From an uncultured Actinomycetaceae bacterium (GTDB lineage Bacteria > Actinomycetota > Actinomycetes > Actinomycetales > Actinomycetaceae), in contig CABQJD010000003.1 of assembly GCA_902464405.1 (NCBI GenBank), positions 62,001 through 126,000 of the forward strand: DNA of 64,000 nt, in the 5' to 3' direction. The notes under the pieces are model-generated. The model saw only the letters and a program-made list of their open reading frames with translations. It was not told where the DNA came from and ran no database searches. A program made the position numbers and the translations under genes. This document shows, in pieces, positions 44,898 to 53,561 of the stretch. The first letter of the stretch is position 1. Each line of letters opens with the position of its first letter.

Positions 44898-45431
44898 TCA
44901 CATTTCGCTTTTATCGAGCGGAGATTCTCCCAGTATCTGTGTTTCTTCGAAACCTGTTCCAGAAGTCTCCAACTCATAGATATCAGCTACACGATTTAAT
45001 ACGCCCATAATGAATGGTACAGATTTCTCTGCTGAAAATTCTCGAGCCAAACTCGCTGCCTCTTTGACTGCAATTGGGCGTTCAACGTCAAGAAACATAA
45101 GCTCGGCTGTGGCAATACGCAAAATATTGCGATCGACTGCGCTCATGCGATGCAGCGCCCATTGGGGCGACGCAGCATCGATCATGCTATCAACGTTGTC
45201 GTTATGCTCCAAAAATTCGGTGACGATACGTGCGCCGTATTCTTGGATAGGCTGCTGAGCCGTCGAAATCTCTTCGCGGTCAATCAGTAAATGTCTCGTT
45301 TTCTCGATTCCAAAACCTCGAATATCGGCTTCAAAAAGTACGTCAAGAGCGCGCTGCCTTTGCAAAGAACGCCCTTTACGCTTGATATTCTTCCGTTCGG
45401 AATGCCGTCGTACGCTTCTGTGGTCACTCAT
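44898..45431 (-). CDS. nusB: Transcription antitermination protein NusB
   Basis: 177 aa. Arg/Lys-rich N-terminus (about 1-27), then the NusB core RALDVLFEADIRG, VDRNILRIATAELMFL, FIMGVLNRVAD. It pairs with NusE/S10 at boxA in rRNA operons. The start overlaps the efp stop (TGATG). The C-terminal extension (about 155-177) is poorly conserved. Confidence 0.94.
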   Translation of the reverse strand: MSDHRSVRRHSERKNIKRKGRSLQRQRALDVLFEADIRGFGIEKTRHLLIDREEISTAQQPIQEYGARIVTEFLEHNDNVDSMIDAASPQWALHRMSAVDRNILRIATAELMFLDVERPIAVKEAASLAREFSAEKSVPFIMGVLNRVADIYELETSGTGFEETQILGESPLDKSEM

Positions 45432-45988
45432 CAGGCGCGGTTGATGTATTCGCCGGTACGGGTATCAACCTTGATCTTGGTACCCTCATCAATAAATAGT
45501 GGGACCTGTAGTTCGTAGCCAGTCTCAACAGTTGCTGGCTTAGTTCCTGCATTTGAACGGTCTCCTTGCAGTCCTGGTTCTGTAAACGTCACCTCAAGAA
45601 CCACAGACGCTGGAAGCTCCACGAAAAGAACAGTGCCCTCATTTTGAGCAATAATCACGTTTTGATTCTCTAGCAAGAAATTCTTTTGATCGCCAACGAT
45701 CTCAGTGCTTACAGGAAGCTGCTCGTACGTCTCAAGATCCATGAAAATATAATCTGTGCCATCGTTATATAGATACTGCATATCACGACGGTCTACAGTT
45801 GCAGTCTCAACTTTCACGCCTGCGTTGAACGTTTTATCAACGTTTTTCCCAGAAAGCACATTCTTGAGCTTGGTGCGCACAAAAGCTGGACCTTTACCAG
45901 GCTTTACGTGCTGAAACTCCACAACCTGCCAGAGTTGGTTATCGATTTTAAGCACCATGCCATTTTTCAAATCATTCGTGGTTGCCAT
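45431..45988 (-). CDS. efp: Elongation factor P
   Basis: 185 aa from the ATG at 45988 (MATTNDLKNG), preceded by GGTGGGA; a longer frame to 46051 is rejected. KOW-like domain I with loop KPGKGPAF, whose tip lysine K32 is the one modified in other phyla, then two OB domains ending VDTRTGEYINRA. It relieves ribosome stalling at polyproline; the Pro-rich spacers of the wall proteins here contain such alternating PX stretches. The PGKGPA loop is the actinobacterial type thought to work without modification. It is coupled to nusB. Confidence 0.96.
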   Translation of the reverse strand: MATTNDLKNGMVLKIDNQLWQVVEFQHVKPGKGPAFVRTKLKNVLSGKNVDKTFNAGVKVETATVDRRDMQYLYNDGTDYIFMDLETYEQLPVSTEIVGDQKNFLLENQNVIIAQNEGTVLFVELPASVVLEVTFTEPGLQGDRSNAGTKPATVETGYELQVPLFIDEGTKIKVDTRTGEYINRA

Positions 45989-46197
45989 CGCATTCCCACC
46001 TTTCGCTTCAACGGATCTGCCCATTGCGCGGGCGTTGATATTCCTCATCAAGAATAGCTGGTTTTACTCTATAAAGCGCATTCCACTCGCTGACTATGAG
46101 AGGAATTACGTTTTAAGAAAGTTTCGCTCATCCGCTCAGCGTCTATATAGATTTTGGATTTTGAGAGCGCCTCGCTCCTGCTCGTATATTAAAATGC
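45989..46197. other. Intergenic region efp / prepilin peptidase
   Basis: 209 nt with no gene. It probably holds the efp-nusB promoter. In many actinobacteria aroE/aroC/aroK/aroB lie around here; no trace of them is seen. Confidence 0.4.
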
Positions 46198-46776
46198 CTA
46201 TATGAGGAATGCCCAAGCACAGACAATCCATGCGCTCATAACCAGTGCTGGGCCAAAAGGTAAAGATGAGGAGAGATGAAAAGCGTGCCGGCGAGCACGA
46301 GCCTGCATATAAAGAATTGCTCCTACCTGCAGTGCAGAGGCTAGGCATATGCACAGCAGTACGGCAGCTAGCCCGCGCACAAACGTCAGGCCTGCAAGAA
46401 CGAAAAGAAGGCGAGCATCTCCCGAGCCGAAATGTGTAGGATTGCGATAGCTTAGCGCGCGAGCAATAATCCACACAGCTCCCGCTGCACACACTGCATA
46501 AACACTTGTATGCCAATCTCCGATAATAGCTTCTATTACCCAGATCAGAAGCATCGCGCACGCTGCTGTATTCGTCCATATACGTATGAGTGTAGATGTG
46601 CAGGCGTCAATCCATGCATTGACAGCTAGGCAAGAAAAGCTGAATCCTCCCAAGAAAATAAAAGACCAAGAATAGTCAGCAACAGTAAATAATGCTACGG
46701 ATAGTGCGAATGTGAGCGCACTGATCCCGAAAGCTTGTTTCGGTGTCAGCGCCCCTGCGCTCAGTATCTTCCACAC
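46198..46776 (-). CDS. A24-type prepilin peptidase domain protein
   Basis: 192 aa, about six hydrophobic helices. The two catalytic aspartates of the A24 family are visible: AWIDACTSTLI (about 54-63) and FGSGDARLL (GxGD, about 118-126). There is no N-terminal methyltransferase domain, as in short TadV/CpaA-like enzymes. It would process type IV or Flp pilins, but no pilin genes are in the window. It lies 17 nt after mltG in the ruvX-mltG run; a similar short peptidase is at this site in mycobacteria (Rv2551c). Confidence 0.82.
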   Translation of the reverse strand: MWKILSAGALTPKQAFGISALTFALSVALFTVADYSWSFIFLGGFSFSCLAVNAWIDACTSTLIRIWTNTAACAMLLIWVIEAIIGDWHTSVYAVCAAGAVWIIARALSYRNPTHFGSGDARLLFVLAGLTFVRGLAAVLLCICLASALQVGAILYMQARARRHAFHLSSSLPFGPALVMSAWIVCAWAFLI

Positions 46777-46793
46777 GTGCAGATATTCTCTTT

Positions 46794-47921
46794 TTATTGA
46801 GCATTATTAAGTTCGCTGCTGTGTTCTTCGTACCACATCCGAAATTCTTCAGCATATTTTTCATGCTCTTCATGCGTGGAGGAGAACTTCGTTTCACCTG
46901 TTGTTAGATTGACAGTCACCCAAAAGAGCCAATCACCCTCAGGCGGATTAGCAGTTGCTTTCAAAACATCAATTCCAGGATTACATATCGGACTTGGAGG
47001 AAGACCTTTATGAATATAGGTGTTGTAGGGCGTATCAGTTTCAAGATCGGATCCAGATAAGACGATCTCTGATTTTCCAAGTCCGTACAAAATAGTAGAA
47101 TCTAACTGTAGTAGCATATCTTTAGCTAACCGGTTTTCAATAACGCGTGAGACTTTCGGATAATCTTGCGCACGCGACACCTCTTTTTCGGTAATTGAAG
47201 CGATAATCAGCTGGCGCTGCCACATATCTTTTGATACACCACTTTTTTCTAACTCTTTTATGCGCTGATCAACCATTGCCTGGAGCGCATCTTTGACGGT
47301 TGTCGTCGGCATAAAATTATACTGACCAGGGGCGAGCCAGCCTTCGATAATTCCGCCTGCCTCAGGCGGCAAAAAGTCTTTCTTTGCTTCTTCGGCTTGT
47401 TTTTTAACCTCGTCCGTTGTCATTTTGTAGACGTTGGCATACTTCTCGTAAATTTGAGAAGTAGTCATTCCCTCTGGAATCGTTATCGTATACTCCGCTT
47501 TAGAAGCAGGATCGAGAAGTGCCGCAACTGCCTCTTTAGCTGGAATTTTGCTTTTAAGATAGTACACTCCTGGCTGAATCGAATTTGCCCGCGGGTTTTC
47601 GTTGAAGGCATCGATAAAAGGTTGCTCTGATTGAATCACATCTGCCTTGACCAGTAAGGCGGCAATATCTGCTCCTGTTGATCCTTCGGGGACAGACACA
47701 AGAACTTTTTCTCCACCAGGCCCCAGATAATCTTCTACTTGAGTAGCCTGCGTGCTTGCTTTAATCCAAGAAAACGTGAAACTTGCAGCAAAAGTAACGA
47801 GAAGAGCAACGAGCATAATAATGATCGCGCTTTTCACCCTGCGCAATGCTTTACGTTTACGGCGATGCACAATCGCGGAACGTTCTAAGGGCTTATTTTC
47901 CTCATTGAAAAATTCAGTCAT
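46794..47921 (-). CDS. mltG: Endolytic murein transglycosylase MltG
   Basis: 375 aa. Basic cytoplasmic tail (RRKRKALRRVKSA), one membrane helix (about 33-53), a LysM-like YceG domain (VSVPEGSTGADIAALLVKA) and the catalytic core with ASITEKEV (Glu), LQLDSTILYGLG, TPYNTYIHKGLPPSPICNPG. It cuts nascent glycan strands and sets their length. It overlaps the ruvX stop by 8 nt and follows it as in other actinobacteria. Confidence 0.95.
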   Translation of the reverse strand: MTEFFNEENKPLERSAIVHRRKRKALRRVKSAIIIMLVALLVTFAASFTFSWIKASTQATQVEDYLGPGGEKVLVSVPEGSTGADIAALLVKADVIQSEQPFIDAFNENPRANSIQPGVYYLKSKIPAKEAVAALLDPASKAEYTITIPEGMTTSQIYEKYANVYKMTTDEVKKQAEEAKKDFLPPEAGGIIEGWLAPGQYNFMPTTTVKDALQAMVDQRIKELEKSGVSKDMWQRQLIIASITEKEVSRAQDYPKVSRVIENRLAKDMLLQLDSTILYGLGKSEIVLSGSDLETDTPYNTYIHKGLPPSPICNPGIDVLKATANPPEGDWLFWVTVNLTTGETKFSSTHEEHEKYAEEFRMWYEEHSSELNNAQ

Positions 47922-48396
47922 GCTCTGTTCCTATCGGCGGTAGCAATTCTGCGAGCGATATGCCTGGCACTCGCCCTGAAGTTCGTTCTGTTTCTAATGC
48001 TGATTCTAAGATATTAACAGCTGCAACTTGATCAACTACAGCTCGGTGTGTGATTTCTGCGCGCCCTGCTTCGTGTAGCTGACGATGAGCCAGCACAGAC
48101 GTGAGACGTTCATCAATCATTCTCACAGGAATATCTGGCAGCCGACGTTGAATTTTTCGTGCCCATGAAAGAGCGGCTTTTGCTGAGGAACCAACGCTTC
48201 CATCCATATTGAGCGGATAGCCGATATATATCTCCAAGATATGCTTTTCGCGTGCAAGACGCAGCACGATTGCAATATCATTTTTTCCTCGGGTTGCTGT
48301 TGCAACTGGTGTAGCCAGAATACCCTCAGAATCAGATGCGGCGATGCCCACACGAACTTTACCTACGTCTACTGCGATGCGCACTCCCATGCGCAT
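47914..48396 (-). CDS. ruvX: Putative Holliday junction resolvase / pre-16S rRNA nuclease YqgF
   Basis: 160 aa from the ATG at 48396, with an internal ATG at 48390 also possible; longer frames run into alaS. RNase H-like fold: IAVDVGKVRVGIAASD (first Asp), IYIGYPLNMDGSVGSSAKAA, and MIDERLTSVLAHRQL with DQVAAVNILESAL at the end. The family processes the 5' end of 16S rRNA or resolves junctions. It begins 16 nt after alaS. Confidence 0.93.
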   Translation of the reverse strand: MRMGVRIAVDVGKVRVGIAASDSEGILATPVATATRGKNDIAIVLRLAREKHILEIYIGYPLNMDGSVGSSAKAALSWARKIQRRLPDIPVRMIDERLTSVLAHRQLHEAGRAEITHRAVVDQVAAVNILESALETERTSGRVPGISLAELLPPIGTEHD

Positions 48397-48412
48397 CGCA
48401 TACTGCTGAGGT

Positions 48413-51085
48413 CTATCGGGTAGCAAGAGATTCCTTAATAGCTGTAAGAGCAGCAGAGATCTGGGATGTATCTGAACCGCCGCCTTGAGCCATATCATCT
48501 TTACCGCCGCCGCCGCCGCCGAGAACTGCAGACGCAATACGCACCAGTGCACCAGCTTGTGCTCCTGCGATTCGGGCAGCTTCATTTGTTGCCACAACGA
48601 TCAATGGCTTTCCGTTTGTGACGCCCGCAAGAGCTACAACAGCAGGTTCGTTTCCGCAGCGGTTACGCAATTCAGTGACGGCGCTGCGCACATCGTCCCC
48701 ACTGCCTACTTCGCCCAGATCTGCCGAGACAAGCGTCATACCGCCAACGCTTTGGCATTCGGAAAGAATCGTCTCAAATGATGCCTCGATTTTAGCTTTT
48801 CGCAGCCCTGCAATTTCTTTATCTGCAGCTTTGAGCTTGGCTATTAAACCGTGCACAAATTCAGGAAGTTCTTCGGGGCGAGCATGAGTAAGCGTAGATA
48901 ACTGCGAGAGCAGCGCACGCTCACGAGCACCAGCCGCATAAGCTCCTAGGCCGACAAGCGCTTCAATACGACGAACTCCAGAACCAATTGACGATTCACC
49001 AAGCAGAGTAATAAGACCGATATTTCCAGTTTCTTTCACGTGTGTGCCAGCGCAAAGCTCTTTGCTCCAATCGTCACCAATGCTCACAACGCGCACAATT
49101 TTTCCGTATTTTTCGCCAAAGAGAGCCATAGCGCCAGCAGATTTTGCTTGCTCAATAGGAATTTGTTCGTCGGAAACAATGAGATTATCTTGTAAACGTT
49201 CGTTCACACGCGCTTCCATATCGCTCATTATTCCAGCTGGAATCTGGCTGCCATGACGGAAATCAAAACGCAAACGGCTTGGAGAATTCTCAGAACCTGC
49301 CTGAGTAGCTTGTTCACCAAGGAATTCGTGTAAGACCTTATGCACCATATGTGTGGCAGTATGAGCACGAGCGATCTGTGCACGGCGTTGCACGTCAATC
49401 TGAGCAAACACTTTATCGTTTAAAGCGATAGAACCTTCTGTGAGTCGCGCCTTATGCACATGCATACCTTTTACAGGCATCTGCACATCATCTACCTCAA
49501 GATAGCCGCCGCTGGAAACAGAAATCGTTCCATGATCGGCAAGCTGACCGCCCTGCTCTGCCCAAAATGGTGTTTGATCTAAAACAACATCAACTTCTGC
49601 GGGAGCTTCAGCAGCGGGCACAGATTCGCCGTTCACCAAGAGAGCTACCACAGTTGCTTCGGCAGATGCATCTGTATAGCCCAAGAAGTGGGTTGCTCCC
49701 CCAGTTCGAGCTTCAATCTCGTGGTATGCCTTCGCATCAACGTGCCCTGTTTTTTTGGCTTGTGCATCCGCACGGGCGCGCTCTTTCTGCTCGTGCATTA
49801 ACGAGCGGAATTGAGCTTCATCCACTTTTACGCCCTGTTCTGCAGCCATTTCAAGAGTGAGATCAATCGGGAAACCGTAAGTATCGTGGAGCGTAAACGC
49901 ATCTGCACCTGAAAGATCGTGTTTTGCTGCTTTTGCCTTGCTCACTGCCATATCAAAGATCTGTGTGCCAGAGGTGAGAGTGCGGCGGAAGGCTTCTTCT
50001 TCAGCATATGCCACAGCAGAGATCTGATCGAAGTTTGTGCGTAATTCTGGGTAGGTCTCACTCATCACGTTCATGCTCGCAGGCAAAAGCTCTGGCAGTG
50101 CAACTTCGTCTACTCCGAGCAGACGAACCGAGCGAACGGCACGGCGAATCAGGCGACGCAAAACGTATCCGCGCCCGTCATTTCCCGGGCGAACTCCATC
50201 GCCGATAAGCATCAGTGCACTTCGCACATGATCGGCAATCACACGCATACGCACATCGTCAGTGGTATCAGCGCCATATTTTTTACCAGTTATTGCTTCA
50301 GCTGCAGCGATCACTGGATAAACCTGGTCGGTTTCATACATATTGGCTTTGTCTTGCAGCAAGAAGGCAATACGTTCTAAACCAGCGCCAGTATCAATCG
50401 CTTTTTGATCAAGCTCTCCGAGTAACGGGAAATTTTTCCCTTCGCCTTCGCCGCGCATATATTGATCAAATACAAGGTTCCAAATTTCGAGGTAACGATC
50501 GCCGCCTGGATCTACTGTGCCGCCCACAGCTTCTGGACCATATTCTGCACCGCGATCATAATGGATCTCGGCGCACGGTCCTGCTGGACCTGGCTGACCA
50601 GTGCTCCAGAAAATTTCTTCGCGTTTGAGTCTAACGATATGCTGCGGATCGAGACCGACAACTCGCGTGAGATGATCGAAAGAAACATCATCGTTTTCCC
50701 AAATCGTCACCCACAAACGGTCGCCGTCAAGCCCGTAGCCGCCATCATTTTGAGAGGTCGTCAGCAACTCGAAAGCATAATCGATAGCTCCTTCTTTGAA
50801 ATAATCGCCAAAGCTGAAGTTTCCGCACATTTGGAAGAAAGTACCATGACGAGTTGTGAGCCCAACATTGTCGATATCGTTGGTGCGAATACATTTTTGT
50901 ACGCTGGCAGCTCGCGGGAAAGGAGCAGGCTCAGTGCCTACGATATAGGGAATAAAAGGCACCATACCGGCGATTGTAAATAAGATAGACGGATCAGGAG
51001 ATACAAGAGGCACGCTATCGGCGATTGTGTGATCCTGTTTTTTAAAGTACTGCAACCATCGATCGCGAATTTCCGCACTGCGCAT
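48413..51085 (-). CDS. alaS: Alanyl-tRNA synthetase
   Basis: 890 aa, full length. Class II motifs in the N-terminal domain (IRDRWLQYFKKQDHTI; RHGTFFQMCGNFSFGDYFKE; DTGAGLERIAFLLQ), the editing domain with HTATHMVHKVLHEFLG (HxxxH) and CAGTHVKETG, and a Gly-rich C-Ala domain (LGGGGGGKDDMAQGGG). It charges tRNA-Ala and edits Ser/Gly mischarging. Upstream is a short dyad CGCTC-TAG-GAGCG near 51131-51143 of unknown role. Confidence 0.97.
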   Translation of the reverse strand: MRSAEIRDRWLQYFKKQDHTIADSVPLVSPDPSILFTIAGMVPFIPYIVGTEPAPFPRAASVQKCIRTNDIDNVGLTTRHGTFFQMCGNFSFGDYFKEGAIDYAFELLTTSQNDGGYGLDGDRLWVTIWENDDVSFDHLTRVVGLDPQHIVRLKREEIFWSTGQPGPAGPCAEIHYDRGAEYGPEAVGGTVDPGGDRYLEIWNLVFDQYMRGEGEGKNFPLLGELDQKAIDTGAGLERIAFLLQDKANMYETDQVYPVIAAAEAITGKKYGADTTDDVRMRVIADHVRSALMLIGDGVRPGNDGRGYVLRRLIRRAVRSVRLLGVDEVALPELLPASMNVMSETYPELRTNFDQISAVAYAEEEAFRRTLTSGTQIFDMAVSKAKAAKHDLSGADAFTLHDTYGFPIDLTLEMAAEQGVKVDEAQFRSLMHEQKERARADAQAKKTGHVDAKAYHEIEARTGGATHFLGYTDASAEATVVALLVNGESVPAAEAPAEVDVVLDQTPFWAEQGGQLADHGTISVSSGGYLEVDDVQMPVKGMHVHKARLTEGSIALNDKVFAQIDVQRRAQIARAHTATHMVHKVLHEFLGEQATQAGSENSPSRLRFDFRHGSQIPAGIMSDMEARVNERLQDNLIVSDEQIPIEQAKSAGAMALFGEKYGKIVRVVSIGDDWSKELCAGTHVKETGNIGLITLLGESSIGSGVRRIEALVGLGAYAAGARERALLSQLSTLTHARPEELPEFVHGLIAKLKAADKEIAGLRKAKIEASFETILSECQSVGGMTLVSADLGEVGSGDDVRSAVTELRNRCGNEPAVVALAGVTNGKPLIVVATNEAARIAGAQAGALVRIASAVLGGGGGGKDDMAQGGGSDTSQISAALTAIKESLATR

Positions 51086-51194
51086 ATTTACGCTCTACTT
51101 TCTCGTCATTTTTCTATAGACACGTGCACCGCTCCTAGAGCGAGCATTTACACAACTTCTGTACTTAAGTATAGAGAGTATTACGTACATACAC

Positions 51195-51236
51195 ATACGC
51201 GCGCAGCGAAAGCATAAAGTTCCACAGCGCGCGTAT
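51195..51236 (-). terminator. GC-rich hairpin after rpsD
   Basis: Perfect 10-bp inverted repeat ATACGCGCGC / GCGCGCGTAT with a 22-nt loop, 26 nt after the rpsD stop. No U-tract follows, so it could be a Rho-independent terminator of weak form or an RNA stabiliser before alaS. Confidence 0.55.
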
Positions 51237-51261
51237 GAGATGTGTCAGTAATAAATCAGCA

Positions 51262-51882
51262 TCAGCGGGAATAGTGCTCAACCACGAGCTGAACTTCACA
51301 CTGCACTGGAACTTCAGCACGCTTTGGTTCGCGAATAAGCTCTGCACGAAGTTTCGTAATATCTACCTTAAGATATTCGGGAACCTTTGGAAGCACATCT
51401 GCATGCTGCCCTTTGGCTGCCACAACAAACTGCGGCGAGGTCTGGCTCTTTGGCTTGATTTGAATAATCTGCCCTGGCTTTACGCGGTAGCTTGGGCGAT
51501 CCACGAGCTGCCCATCAACGAGCACGTGACGGTGTACAACCACCTGACGTGCTTGAGCAATCGTACGAGCAAAACCAGCGCGGAGCACAAGCGCATCGAG
51601 ACGGCGCTCAAGCAGGCTCACGAGATTTTCACCAGCCATGCCTTCCATGCGGCGAGCTTCATTCCAGACTTTGCGCATCTGAGCTTCACGAATGCCGTAC
51701 TGTGCGCGCAAACGCTGCTTTTCTTTCAAACGGATCGAATAGTCGGATTCCTTCACACGTCCGCGTCCATGTTCACCTGGGCGATACGGACGGCGCTGTA
51801 GATACTTCTCAGCTTTAGGGGTGAGAGCGATACCTAGTGCACGCGATTGACGCACCGACTTACGTGCGCGATTACCAGCCAT
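51262..51882 (-). CDS. rpsD: 30S ribosomal protein S4
   Basis: 206 aa. RKSVRQSRALGIALTPKAEKY at the N-terminus, an Arg/Lys-rich body and the S4 RNA-binding domain LERRLDALVLRAGFARTIAQARQ and VVHRHVLVDGQLVDRPSYRVK. No zinc-binding cysteines, so this is the C-minus type. In actinobacteria an rpsD copy beside alaS is common. A hairpin at 51907-51944 in its leader may serve autoregulation. Confidence 0.97.
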   Translation of the reverse strand: MAGNRARKSVRQSRALGIALTPKAEKYLQRRPYRPGEHGRGRVKESDYSIRLKEKQRLRAQYGIREAQMRKVWNEARRMEGMAGENLVSLLERRLDALVLRAGFARTIAQARQVVVHRHVLVDGQLVDRPSYRVKPGQIIQIKPKSQTSPQFVVAAKGQHADVLPKVPEYLKVDITKLRAELIREPKRAEVPVQCEVQLVVEHYSR

Positions 51883-51906
51883 AATAATTCTCCTGTCGTC
51901 TCATGG

Positions 51907-51944
51907 CGTATCGGCTCTGAGTATGTGCTCATTGAGCCGATACG
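51907..51944 (-). promoter_or_regulatory. Leader hairpin upstream of rpsD
   Basis: Perfect 11-bp inverted repeat CGTATCGGCTC / GAGCCGATACG with a 16-nt loop, 25 nt before the rpsD start codon. There is no U-tract on either strand. It is a candidate S4 autoregulation site or the end of the rarA transcript. Confidence 0.5.
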
Positions 51945-52045
51945 GGATCTACCTCAGCGAGCCTTCGATCTGACGCGCGGGCTATGATCCCAGGTTATGT
52001 ATTCACAAAATATTGCGCGGCAGGCGCAACTCCTCAAGAATAGCA

Positions 52046-53395
52046 CTAGTTTTTACCGAGAGCCTTATTGATAATCTCTAAACGCTGCGTGATATTCGCC
52101 TCGAAACCGCGCTGAGACGGTTCATAATAGCGCCGATCTTTTAGCTCATCAGGTAAATATTGCTGCCGTGCAATTGCGCCAGGTTCTGTGTGCGCATAGA
52201 GATATTCGGCAGCACGTCCACTTTGTTTTGTAGCAATTTGTGACGATTGTGCAGACATATCGCGCAAATGCACAGGAACACTGCCCACCTCACCTGCGCG
52301 TATATCGGCGATAGCTGCATTGATTGCTTCATAAGCACGATTAGATTTTGGCGCTGTGGCAAGGTGAACTACAGCTTCTGCCAAAATAATGCGAGCTTCG
52401 GGCATTCCTACAAGCGCCACGGATTGTGCAGCTGCCGTGGCTGCGAGCAGTGCAGAAGGATCAGCCATGCCTATATCTTCTGCAGCCGATATCATAAGAC
52501 GACGGGCAATAAAACGCGGATCCTCTCCAGCTTCAAGCATTCGTGCCAGATAGTGTATAGCTGCATCGACGTCAGAGCCCCGAACAGATTTAATAAATGC
52601 GCTGATGACGTCGTAATGCTGATCACCGCTACGGTCGTAGCGTATAGCATAGGTATCAACTGCTTCTTCAACGTCACCTAGAGTAATCAGCGCGTGCCCC
52701 GAAGCGGCGGCAGCTTCCAAAATCGTGAGCGAACGGCGAGCGTCGTTACCAGCTAAGCGAATAAGAGCTTCACGAGCATCGTCACTCAACTCTCGTTTGC
52801 CATCGTATCCACGCGGATCATTTAAAGCGCGAGTAAGGAGTTCGGATATATCCTGTGAAGAGAGTGGATGCAACGTGAGCAGGAGAGAGCGAGATAACAG
52901 CGGAGAAATTACTGAAAAGCTAGGATTTTCAGTGGTTGCGGCAATGAGAATCACCCATCGATTTTCCACTGCAGGAAGGAGAGCGTCCTGCTGCGTTTTT
53001 GAAAATCGATGAACCTCGTCGATGAAAAGCACCGTCTCGCGTCCAGACGTGACGAGGATATCGCGCGCATGAGTGATCACCTCACGCACTTCCTTAACTC
53101 CAGCGCTTACAGCAGAAATTTCTACAAATTCTCGCTGAGCGCTGCGCGCCACAAGATATGCAAGAGTCGTTTTGCCAATTCCGGGCGGCCCCCAGAGAAA
53201 AATAGAACTTGGTGCCCCTGAGGTATGCGGTTCAATAAGACGGCGTAGCGGCTGCCCTTCGCGCAGTAGATGATCTTGCCCAAGCACTTCACTGATGCTG
53301 CGCGGGCGCATCCGCACAGCAAGCGGTGCGTGAGGATCCACTCCCCCAGATGATGCCTGAGCGGCGTCTTCTTGTGCACTGTTAAATAAATCCAT
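52046..53395 (-). CDS. rarA: Replication-associated recombination protein RarA (MgsA) AAA ATPase
   Basis: 449 aa. Walker A WGPPGIGKTTLAY (about 47-59), Walker B LFIDEVHRFSKTQQDALLP, sensor 1 AATTENPSF, then a tetramerisation and C-terminal domain (VGMPEARIILAEAVVHLA, HLRDMSAQSS). It is a clamp-loader-like ATPase acting at stalled forks. It lies upstream of rpsD-alaS, as in mycobacteria (Rv2559c). Confidence 0.95.
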   Translation of the reverse strand: MDLFNSAQEDAAQASSGGVDPHAPLAVRMRPRSISEVLGQDHLLREGQPLRRLIEPHTSGAPSSIFLWGPPGIGKTTLAYLVARSAQREFVEISAVSAGVKEVREVITHARDILVTSGRETVLFIDEVHRFSKTQQDALLPAVENRWVILIAATTENPSFSVISPLLSRSLLLTLHPLSSQDISELLTRALNDPRGYDGKRELSDDAREALIRLAGNDARRSLTILEAAAASGHALITLGDVEEAVDTYAIRYDRSGDQHYDVISAFIKSVRGSDVDAAIHYLARMLEAGEDPRFIARRLMISAAEDIGMADPSALLAATAAAQSVALVGMPEARIILAEAVVHLATAPKSNRAYEAINAAIADIRAGEVGSVPVHLRDMSAQSSQIATKQSGRAAEYLYAHTEPGAIARQQYLPDELKDRRYYEPSQRGFEANITQRLEIINKALGKN

Positions 53396-53561
53396 AGCAT
53401 CATTCTAGCGGTAGTTAAACTTACTTAAACTTGCAGATGCTTCGCCCATCGGATCGTTATCGATTATTAGGCAGAAGCTATCATCTTACTTACAGCAGAT
53501 AATTAACTGATGTGTCGGTCGATCTAGTTTAATGTCATGCTTATGTTGCAACGGTTCTATT
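53396..53561. other. Intergenic region upstream of rarA
   Basis: 166 nt with no gene. A short direct repeat TTAAACTTACTTAAACTT lies just 5' of rarA (53414-53431). Otherwise AT-rich and featureless. Confidence 0.4.
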
